Source: Antedon bifida (taxonomy: Eukaryota > Echinodermata > Crinoidea > Comatulida > Antedonidae). Taken from it: 64,000 nt of DNA. Every line of letters starts with the position of its first letter. Positions within the stretch are counted from its first letter, which is position 1. This document shows positions 30,501-42,500 of the stretch, piece after piece. Position numbers and translations under genes: made by a program. The DNA lies in the NCBI GenBank assembly GCA_963402885.1, contig OY727103.1, positions 808,501-872,500 of the forward strand, in the 5' to 3' direction. A model generated the notes under the pieces. It saw only the letters and a list, made by a program, of their open reading frames with translations. It did not search any database and had not been told where the DNA came from.

Positions 30501-33500
30501 TGATGAAGATGGTAACTTCGTCCAGCAGTCATGCACTGTAGAAGAGGGGTAAGACTTGTTGGTGTCTTGTTTAATGAAAGCATTTCATATGAGCTTCGGG
30601 ACTACTCTACTCTTGACTATATATAATTCAACATTTATTAGTTTCTATCAATAGTAAAAGCAATACAATAAAAAAAGTGGTAATATATAATGAGACAATA
30701 CAAAAATGAATAGAGGATCTTTCCTTTCACATTCCGTTCTTTCAATTTTTCTTCCTTCATTAGTTTTCTTTGTGTTTTTTTTCAGTTGTGTATGTGTAGA
30801 CAAAATATATGGCTCAGCCACCCAGCTTGAATATCCAGAGTGTGGTTAGTACATGCTTAACTTATCATGCTTAACTTTATAAAGAACAAACAACGATGAG
30901 GGCGTATCCCTATATTTTGGTTGGAGCGCTGCCATGAACTTTCTCTTCCTTTTCTTTGATGTTGTTTTTCACAACGCTCCAAGACTTTTTGTGCTTTGCA
31001 TTTTCATAACCATTAACTATGTATATCTATAGCAAGCCCATGCCAGGCACAAATGCGCAAGCTCAAGAAAGCAGTGTGGCATATCTTCTAGCCTTCTTTT
31101 AGCCTTTTATAATAATAATAATAAACTTTTATAAAGCGCTATTTACGGATGTCTCACAGCGCTTAAAGACCAACAAGAAGGTGACATTTTAGAAGTGACT
31201 TGAATTGCTTAACAGATTTACATTGACGGATGTGGAGTGGAAGCTGGTTCCAAACTAGTGGTGCTTGTGCACAGCTTATGAGTATTTCTGTACCATCATT
31301 TTCATTTATCTTGTATATAATCAGTTTATATATTTGCTTGTTTCCTTATTACAGATCGGTTCAAACCATGCATGTTAGACTACACTGGCAGAATCATTGA
31401 AGCGCTAAGAAGTGCTGGCTACACAACCGAAGCAGACGAAATTGACGGAATGATTAACAAGAACGATACATACATCGTAAAAGTCCTGGCAACCATTGAT
31501 GAAGAGCGTATCAGTAAATATCTTGTGAATCAGTACTGGGCAGAGTGCGACGGTTACGGTAACTACCTTGATACGTCCATTCAACTGTCCACTGGAAGTA
31601 AAAACTGTAATTATAGAAACGGTACGTTGATTCCAGGAACACAGAGAACTGTGGGAGAAGAACCAATCAACTGCAGGGAGTTATACAATGGTAAATACTT
31701 AAGTTAGCCCACAAGCTTGCTAACAAATTTATTTTAGCATTCTTTGGTATTTTAGTGACTCTTCAAATAGGTGTTGAAATGTATATGAATATACAATGAT
31801 ATTATTCCTTTCAATATAAAAATATTTTTAAGAGTCACTAAAGTATAATTGTCACCATAGTACAATTGTCACCATGGTATAACTGTCATTGTTTTCCTCA
31901 TTTTTAGTTCCATCACCAATTGAGTTTGATACACAACCATCTGACATGACAGCTGAGGTTGGTAGCACCATCATTTTACCCTGTACATTCACAAAAGTAG
32001 AAGGCTACGTATACTGGGTGAAAGACTCTGAAATACCGGTCAATGTGTACCCACACAGTCGCTACTACGTTGATAGGAACGATGCTGAGATGACCTATAA
32101 CCTTGTGATATACGATGTTCAGAAGGAGGATGAAGGCCAGTACCATTGTGGGGTCACATCTCTGCCTTTCTATGAATCCAGCACTACTGCTCAGCTCACC
32201 GTTACAGGAGGTATGTTTAGCTCAGTCTTAACAATTATACGTTACCAATGATGTGAATAAGTATCTACTAATGTAGGCTCAGACCAACATATACTTGATA
32301 AGATGGCCGTCCAAGGGGCTGTTTGTCTTGGCGGTTTGTCTTCGTCTTCGTCACCAGGTTTATGTGTACTGTAAGTTGGAAAAGTTTAGGCCAATGCCTT
32401 TATAACGCAGGGCCACATCTGTCAATACGAGTCTTGAAGGAGTTCACCATTTTTGCTGCAACTACATCCTTAGTTAGACTATTCCAGACATTGATAAGCA
32501 TCATCTTTATCATGTTCCGTCTTGCAACATGCTTTCTGCAATATTTTTTCCAGTTCTGTCTTTAGGGCAGGATGGTTTATAGGTGATGCAATGTTTATAT
32601 CCTTTAATATTATTGCCACATAATTAGTTGAAAAAATTGCCTTGCAATTATGTCACAAGAGAATGATATTCTTTATTTTTCATATTTATCTCCACATGAT
32701 TATATTATCACCACATAGTTAGTTTAAATTGCGAATATTTCACCATTTTCTGGAGAATGATATTCTTTATTTTTTCTTATTTAGCTCCAGGCTGTCCAGC
32801 GCTTACTGACTGTTTGCTAGTCTATTGTAGTCAAGGTTACGTAAAAGATGAGAATGGCTGTGATACTTGTGAATGTTACCAACCAGACTCACATTCTACC
32901 ACACTTACAAGTAAGTTACAATACTTAGTTTAAGTACCCTAACAGCAATACTAATAAAATACTTGTGTCATACTCTCATAAATCATTAATTAAAGAAATA
33001 CAATTATTAATGTTTATATTAATGTTATACTGATGTCATCACATTAATGTTTGTTTTCCATAATGTAATTGTTTACTCTGTACTGTTGGTTATATTTGTT
33101 TTCCTCAGAATGTCAACCATTTAATTGTTCGTTAGAATGTAATTTTGGTTATGTAACCGATAATTGTGGTTGCTCTGTTTGTGAATGTAATGATTCAGGT
33201 AAAAGAGTATTGCAAACATGTATGCAATATTAATGATATCAACCTAACACCTCCTTTAAGGGAGAGGGGATGAGGAAAAATATTATTAATATTGTGACAA
33301 ATGCATGTCAAATATATTTTGCTTGAGTATATTACAAGCGATTATGACTTCTCTTTAAGGAAAGCTTATCAGTTTAAACTACAATATTGATTTATTAACT
33401 CAGTACTCAGAATACTACACTAGTTTTCTTTTTTGTATTTAAATACATTTGTATGTACTATACAATATTAAACATAATACATAATAATATTTAATATACT

Positions 33501-36500
33501 GTATATTTTGACATCATTTATATTTAATGAATTGGCAATATTAGCTTCATATATAATTAATATCCTGTATGTATTTATGTGATTGTGATTTGCTAGATTT
33601 CATCTCATTTTTATGTTAATTATTTTAAATCAATTTATTTATAAAGTCCAAACTGTCATTAACATTTTTTTTCAAAATGTATATTTGTTTTAACATTTTT
33701 TTTTAAATAAGTTTTTATATTTTTATTAATAAATGTTTGTCTCGTCATGTTTTATTTTTGTGAGGGTCCCTAATTATCAGCTTCGGCTGGATGGACCACC
33801 CTCATAAAATATTGTTGAAATAAATAAATAAATAAATTACAGTCAGACAGTCAACTCTCCGAAGTCAGATGTAAGTGAAACTGGAAACTCTCCTAAAACT
33901 TTTACGTTCAATTTAAAGTTTAGTTTGGCAAACAACATTTTTTAGCTTGGACGGGTTGACTATGTCATAATATTCTTGCTGCTTGTTACTATATATTTAA
34001 AATTTGATTTTGAACTTATAATTTAATTTAATAATGTTTCTGAAAGTTCAGTTCACATATTTGAAGCAAATTAATATTAATATTTTATTTTCTTTTAGAC
34101 TATTCATCCAGCATTTTTGAAGCATCGGCTGGTGACGATTGTCCGCCGTTTATTTGTAACAAATTCTGTTTCTTTGGTTTCGAAAGAGGAGATGATTACT
34201 GCAGATTGTGTTCATGTTTACCTAAAGTTGGTAAGATATTTTATTTCAGAATTTGTAGAAGGTTTGTGTTAATTTTTTCCGGTAAATTATTATTGATCTT
34301 GTGAAAATGTTGGCAGTGGGTAGTGTCCTTTTTCATAGCTTTTCTTTGTATACCACAACCAAATGAATTTCCCCAGAGTTTGGGATGATAAAGTTGTATT
34401 GATTTGAATTTTACAATCTGATATTTTTTTTAAAATTTTTGTTCTTTAGAATTGCCAGCAAAAGACCAAGAAGCAGAACCAAGGTATTTTCATATTGTGT
34501 ATATTTATCATATCTTATCTGGCATACTGTATACAACACAACAAATACAAATTTAAAAATGTGACATGATGGGTAGGGGTAGCTTTAGCAGAATACATCT
34601 CTGTAAGTTTGGTTTGAAAAGAACCCAGTCTCACTTAAGAACCCAGTCTCACTTAAGAACCAAATGTCACTTAAGAACCAAATGTCACTTAAGAACACAA
34701 TCTCACTTAAGAACACAATCTCACTTAAGAACACAATCTCACTTAAGAACACCATGTCACTTAAGAACACCATGTCACTTAAGAACACAATCTCACTTAA
34801 GAACACAGTCTCATGCACTTAAGAACACAGTCTCACTTAAGAACCCAGTCTCACTTAAGAACCAAATGTCACTTAAGAACACCATGTCACTTAAGAACAC
34901 AATCTCACTTAAGAACACAATCTCACTTAAGAACACAATCTCACTTAAGAACACCATGTCACTTAAGAACACCATGTCACTTAAGAACACAATCTCACTT
35001 AAGAACACAGTCTCATGCACTTAAGAACACAGTCTCACTTAAGAACACAGTCTCACTTAAGAACATAATCTCACTTAAGAACACAATGAAGTGGCAGTTT
35101 TATGACTTTATATTTTTATTATTTAGGTGTTTTGAAAGTCGAAGAGAAACCTTGAGAGAGATAGATTCAATTCTTTCTGAAAGTTACAACGTGGCGCCAT
35201 TCCCAGAAGCACCAGAATGTGATGATGAAGGATATTTTGTTAAACAATCATGCACTGCAGAAACGGGGTAAGGATGATGTTTGATAATGTGACGTAATCC
35301 CCTAAAATGAATGCTGGACTTTAGACAAGACAATTGGCCTATTAACCGTATTTTATCATTGGTCTATGTAGAGTTTGTGCAATTTGATGTATTTTTCTTG
35401 TAGTTTTATTGTCTTAATTATGCCAAGCAAAATGAATTTCAATTTTAAGTGGACCAATAAAATTTCTTTCTAACCTTGAAATAATAATGATGTTAATTTT
35501 AATTTTTAGATGTATATGCGTGGATGAAATACACGGAAGAATAAATCCATACCAATATCCCGATTGCAGTAAGTTTCTTGTACATTTGTTAATTGTGGTG
35601 GTTATTGGATTGAAGGGAGAGGCACATGGAGTCTTTTAAAGGTGGATTGGTGTAGCAATTATGTCATATGAACATCCCCTTGATTTCTTAAGTATTTAAA
35701 ACTTTGTATTACAGACGAGTACACATCCTGTGTGGCTTCCATGAGTAACATGATATTAGAAGCTATCAGAAGCGCAGGTTACAGCGACGAAGCCGACGAA
35801 ATCCAACAACTCCACATAGAAAAGAACATCCCCGAGGTAATGAACAAACTAGCGTTGCTCGACGAAGATCTTGTAAGCGTTTACCTCGTTGATCAGTTCC
35901 TGCCCGAGTGCGATCATTACGGTGATTACAAAGACAAATCACGACAACTTTCAACCGGAAGTAGCATGTGTAACTACCGAGATGGAACGTTGATTCAAGA
36001 CAGTTTGCGAAGATTTGATGAACCGCCGGTCAACTGCTACATATACCTTGTTGATGGTAGGTGATTGTTTAGCTCTAAAGGTTCATTTATGTGTACACTT
36101 CATTGGTTTTCTTGTGTTTTCATTAATAACTATTTCCATAAATAAAATTCCTTAAAAAACCCTCTAAGTTAAAACTCAAAATTTCAATGGATCTGGCAAG
36201 TAAAAGCAATTGCATAGAATAAAAATCTTGAGAGAAATCTTGTAAGGTGTAAGGCAGCCCAAGCTAAGAAGTACATGGACCTGTCGGCGACAAGGCTGTG
36301 AAGTTAAAGTGAAAAATAAAGTATCTTGGTTTACTCTTGCTTTTACAGAAGCGCCAACAGTGATCTTCGATGTGGAGCCCTCGGATGTCACGGCAGCCAT
36401 TGGCAGCACCGTCAACATGATTTGCAGTTTTCTGGAAGTCGAAGGCTACGTCTACTGGTTCAAAGACGACATTCCTGTTAATGTATTTCCACATGGCCGT

Positions 36501-39500
36501 TACAGGGTAGTGAGAAACGAAGCAGACAAAACGTATGATCTCGTTATCGTTGGCGTAGAGAAAGAAGACGAGGGAAGTTATCGATGTGGTGTTACTGCTC
36601 GATCATCAACGATTCTTAGCTCACATGCTCGTCTGGTTGTAGAAGGTATGAACAATTGGTTAGGTACTTGGCCTTTACCAACAAAATATTGTCTTTAAAA
36701 AACAATAAATACTATTTATTTTGCGATGATAATTACTCGAGTTGGCTTAGAAAGACAACATAAAAAAAACATTTTTTGTTCTCAAACACATTTTTTGTTT
36801 TGTGCTTTTTTTCACAGAAACAAGTGAAGTACCACTATGTGCTCAAAGACGAGATGAACTTAACTTAAATATTGAATTAGCTCAAAAACTTGGCATCGAA
36901 ATACCAGACTTTGGTGAATTACCAGCTTGTGCTTCAGATGGTAGATATGAAGTTCTTCAATGTTTTGATGCCGTTGGGTAAGCTATACTATTAACATAAT
37001 TAAAATTTAAAAAACTGTTATTGTCTTATATTCAATAATGAATGTTGTTTGATATAAGTTGAGCTCTGTCTGTGATGTGCCCGTATATGGACATGATGAT
37101 GTCATATCACTATCATATTTGGGCACATCAAACTAGTTTGATAGTGTAGACAGAGAGAGACATAATACAACAGCAAGAACAATACTCTACTATGTAAAAA
37201 CAAAGACGGGTGGTAAATGTTACATATACTGCTTAAAAAATAATTTTTTCTTGTTTCTCGCATAATAATACAATTATTTATTATCTTTGTTTTTAGCTGT
37301 TATTGTGCAGATCCTGAAACTGGTGATGTCAATTCAGACCTTGTTCCTCCAAGTTGTGGTAAGATACTTCTAGTGTGCCCAAATATGGAGGTGATGTGCC
37401 CAAATATGGAAGTGATATGCCCATATATAGTAGTAATATGACATCATCATGTCGATATATGGGCACATCACATTTTTGTTGTCACATAAAGATTATAATA
37501 TAAAATTATAAGGATGGTGTATTCTCAAATAATTGTGATTTAATATTTTTAAATCATCTTTTTATTTTCTCATGTTTTTTCTTTTCAGTCCCATTTGACC
37601 AATTAAGGTAAGTTTTTATGAATACTTTTAATTATTATCTAATAATACTTTCATGTTGGTGAAATAGTTATATGCTATTTTTATTTAGGTTTTTTAAACG
37701 GCAATGACAGATGACTACTATATAATTAATGCATGTTTTCCAAAGAGTCCAGGTTGATTGTGAGACGTCGAGATGCCAATTTATATTTATTTTTGTTTAT
37801 ATATTTGTTTTTTTTTTGGTTTTTATAGTTGTGCCGAGTTTGTTGAGACTTATAGACGTCAACTAGCTAGTGGGTTGATCGCTGACCCAGAAATACAATT
37901 TTTGACGTGCTCAGAGGATGGAAACTATGACGCTCAACAGTGTCGCTCAGATTTTGGGTACGAAAATGTATTGTTTCTTAGTATTACCTTAAGCTCTGTC
38001 TACACTATCAAACTAATTTGACAAAAAAAGTGTGATGTGCCCATATATGGTACTGATATGCCCTCATATGTCCATATATGGGCACATCACATTTTGTTTG
38101 TCACATAAAATGTGTAGACAGAGCTTTAGTTTCCTTGATAGTCACAATTAATGTAACTTGATCCTCTGTCCAAATCAATACATTTCTACTTGGATAATTT
38201 TGTGGAATTGCAACTAAAACAATAATCATTTATAGGTTTGTGTAACTTCTAAATTCTGGTACTGGAGCAAACGTAAACCTTGATTACTATGATTAACTTA
38301 GCTGATATATTTTAACTAATATGTATATTTGAGGACCCCTTTGGAAACAAGCCTTTGGGCTTAAAGGGCTATCCCCTGCTTTCCATGTTTAATTTCTCAA
38401 GTTAAATGTTTGTATTATTCTATGTATTTATTTTCATTCAAATATTATGCTGTTTTATAAATTCTACTGTTCTTGGAAAGCAATAAATATTACTTACTTG
38501 AGACAATTTTTTAACTGTCAATGGAATATTTTATTCTCTATAGACTATGATACGTTTTTAATGTTTCTATATATTAGTATAAGTTACATTTTTATAGACA
38601 GAAAATTACATTGTTCAGCTTTTAGTAAGTTTATGATATCTCTTTGTAGTTTCACCCACTGCATATGTGTAGATACCAGGACAGGTAAACCAAATGGAAT
38701 GACACCACCCAATTGTAGTAAGTATTGTATAATTTATATTACAAATTATTAGTTTCAAAATTCAATAGTAAGTTGGTAAATGTACTTTCTTTCTTGGATG
38801 AGTTTTTGATATATTGCCTGAATTTAGTTTTTTTTTTGGTTTTTTTTCAGTGACACCAACAGGGAAGTAAGTATACATTCTTAAACATTCTAAAGTTTTT
38901 TTTTTTTTGTTTTTTTTTACCATATTTAATGAGGGTGATCCATCCAGCTATTGCTGATCATTAGGGACCCTCAGAGGTTCACAAGACAAACATATACACA
39001 AGATGCTCTACATAAACAAAGTCTTATTACAAGTCTTTGGGAGTGGAATAATTTGGTCCTTAGAAAAAATCCTGACATGTGACGGGACTTGAACCCAGGA
39101 CCCTTGGAGTGGTAGCCAAGCATCATAACCACCAAGCCACAACTCCACTCAGTTAAACAAGCTGAATACATGTCTCACAGTGAGACTCCAATATTACCCT
39201 TCCCAACACACTAGGACGCACACCATACACAACAAAAGTAGTTCTTTATGTCAACATGTACCTGGAGGATGCGTCAACGTTGGGGTGCACATCATACAAA
39301 ACAACATTGTTGACTCTCAGTGGGTGTAGGATTTAGAGCGCAATGCAAGGATTTAAGCAACATAAGCAAATTGACCAATAGCAAGCAAAAGTTTGAATAA
39401 TCATATCCTTCCATGTGTTGCATCATAGCGGGAACCATGCTTAAATGTAAAAGGGGTATAAAAGAGTTACAATGTTCTACTAATGTATTATATTTAATTC

Positions 39501-42500
39501 ATATTTGTCATCAGATGTGCACAGAAAGCAGCAGCGGTCAATCAGCAACTGGCAGAGGCTTCAAGACTCGGCTACGAGATAGCTGACCTGATTCCACCTG
39601 TCTGCACACCTGATGGCAACTTTGAATTGTACCAATGTGTCCCTGAACAGGGGTAAGAGATTCAATATGTTGCTTCTAGTGCGGGCCCAAGTTATTATTG
39701 TCAAATAACTGAATAAATTAGTATGAATTAAATTGAATGACCTATGCAATAAGGCAGTGCAGTCCAAAGTAAAGGTTCAACGGGCCGGCCATGTAAAGGT
39801 TCAACGGGCCGGCCATGTAAAGGTTCAACGGGCCGGCCATGTAAAGGTTCAGCGGGCCGGCCATGTAAAGGTTCAGCGGGCCGGCCATGTAAAGGTTCAG
39901 CGGGCCGGCCATGTAAAGGTTCAGCGGGCCGGCCATGTAAAGGTTCAGCGGGCCGGCCATGTAAAGGTTCAGCGGGCCGGCCATGTAAAGGTTCAGCGGG
40001 CCGGCCATGTAAAGGTTCAGCGGGCCGGCCATGTAAAGGTTCAGCGGGCCGGCCATGTAAAGGTTCAACGGGCCGGCCATGTAAAGGTTCAACGGGCCGG
40101 CCATGTAAAGGTTCAACGGGCCGGCCATGTAAAGGTTCAACGGGCCGGCCATGTGAGAAGTGGATTTTTCCAAGTTTGTTTTAGGCACTTTAAGGGTGTA
40201 TTTATCAGTTTTACCATTTAAAGGTGCTGCAAACAGAAAAGAAAAACATGCTAATTAATGATAAGTGAATTAAAAGCATAAAGGTATTTATATTTGTCCT
40301 CAAACTGAGGAAATTCGGATTAGGCCCTCCATTGAAAAAAAAATTACGAAAACCTCAGCTACTGTTTTTTTCTGGAATTTCCAAATTTATTTCTATTTAC
40401 TTCAAATGTTTCACAAGTGTATGAAACAACAAATTTAATTTGTGGAACATCAATTTAAATTAAAACGGTTGATATATATTTTTTGAATTTTCATTTTTTT
40501 AAAGATGTTTTTGTTTGGATGCTATTACTGGTGAAAGAACCGGTTTGATTGGACCAGATTGTGGTAAGAAATTGAATTAATTTAAGACACAAGGAATCTT
40601 ATTTTGGTAAAAATCTGAATAAAATGAATAAAAGTTTAAACATATTTAACATAAATTAAATACATTAATTTAACATATAACACATTTGTCCTGCACTTCC
40701 ATTTTCTGATGCTCATAATAATGAGTTTTCTGTTTTTCAGAAATAATTCCTGTCCAAACTGCAAAGTAAGTACAATTGTGTGCCTTAATTATTAAAAAAA
40801 TTCACATGGCATAGTAGGCCTATGTTACACAACAGTTTTCTTTTACCATATATAGTAGAACTTTATATGAAATTAACCAATCAAATTTTACCATATATAG
40901 TAGAACTGTATCCAATCAAATTGAACACACCAAAGTGTGGTATACAATGTAACATTATGTATTTGTTATTACTAGATGTGCTCTGGAAGCCGCTTCTATC
41001 GGAGAACAGCTAGCAGAAGCTGATAGACTGGGTCACCAAATTGCTGATTTAGCGCCACCAGCTTGCACCCCCGATGGAAACTATGTGGACGTACAATGTT
41101 CACTAGAACCTCTAGGGTAAGATTCACTAATAATATGTTTTTTCTCGATATGTTCTGTTTTGTTTCTTGGACCGCACCGCATATTGTGAGTGCCACTAAT
41201 CAATATGATACTTGATGACTTTTGTATTTATTTTTTCTCGTAAATTTTAGAATACACTTTTATCAAGCTTATTTCGAGTTTTTATGTATTTCATTTTCAT
41301 CTCTTTATCAACCTTTTTTTTTAATATTTTAACGATGATGAATAAAAGTATATTTGATTTGAAAGGTGCATGATCAACAAATAAATAAAAAATGGAATGA
41401 TCTAGCACAACCAAAATGGATAGTTTGTAGAAGCCGTACTTCACAAAGTGCTAATGTTCTATCATCTAGTACTGCCACCACCCCACCAAACTTAAACCAC
41501 CATTTTTTGTTTTATTTTTTTTTAGCTGTTACTGCGTTGACGTCATAACTGGAGAAAAGACAGGAAAGTTAGCGCCTGACTGTAGCCACAGTAAGTTCTT
41601 AATCATCATGCGACACTAATTTTTCTTTGCATATATAAAATTTTCTTTGTTTTTTGAGAACAAATTTGATAATTGTTACGGTTATTTTTATTATGGCAAC
41701 CAGTCCTTAAGAAGGTTGTTTAACTTTAACTCGTATAAATGTAACACAATTCGATATAATCCTATTGAAACTTTGTATTACTTGCTTTTGTTTCAGATAT
41801 CACAGAACTACAAGGGTGAGTATTATTAACAATGGCTTTTAGGAATTTATTGACGTTTGCTAGGTTTTAATACATCAAAGGTTTTATTTTGAAATAACAT
41901 TTTGTTAAAAACCACCTAGAACCAACCAAAGGGCTTCTTTGCTCAGGCACCAGAGATCTGGAACCAACTTCCTCGTTCCATCCGTTACACTCCATCCCCA
42001 TTTTCAATTCAAATCTTTCCTGAAAACTCAGCTATTTCAATAGTTATTCTTTCCATGTTGTGCTGTGAGACTCCGGTAAAGAACGCTTTATAAATGTTTG
42101 ACATTATTTTATATGTATGTGTAACAGATGCGCTAAGGAAGCTGCTGAAGTCAACAAGCAGTTACAAGATGCTTATATATCAGGCACCATCATCGCTGAT
42201 CTGTCGCCCCCAACGTGCACTCCAGAGGGCAACTACGCTCTTGGACAATGCTTAGCGTTGATTGGGTAAGACTTTAAATTAGTATGAATATTCATTTATT
42301 TAAATAAAGTTAAGCAAGTATCTAAACTTTAACATTGTCTACCTAAAATATGGAGTAAAACTATATATATGAAACAAAACAGCCCAAATAAGACACAAAT
42401 TATAAAATGTGAACATCATAATTAGGATTGATAATTTGTTTTAAGGTGTTACTGTGTTGATGCAATTACTGGTGACCAAACAGGCCTTACTTATCCTGAG

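Noticed and set aside
34566-35271. Apparent 152-residue repeat proteins (TQSHLR and SLKN repeats) in several frames
   Set aside because: Shadows of the 18-bp minisatellite; the real coding part is only the TY exon 35127-35267.
38930-39155. tRNA gene
   Set aside because: A and B boxes are present, but no cloverleaf with paired acceptor stem; it is a SINE.
38971-39171. Minus-strand 66-residue frame with CGLVVMMLGYHSKGPGFKSR
   Set aside because: The usual translation of a tRNA-derived SINE promoter, not a gene; A and B boxes are visible.
39733-40221. Long open frames on both strands across the 24-bp array (VKVQRAGH and MAGPLNLY repeats)
   Set aside because: Produced by a stop-free unit whose length is a multiple of three, inside a well-defined gene A intron; no splice sites or start context.
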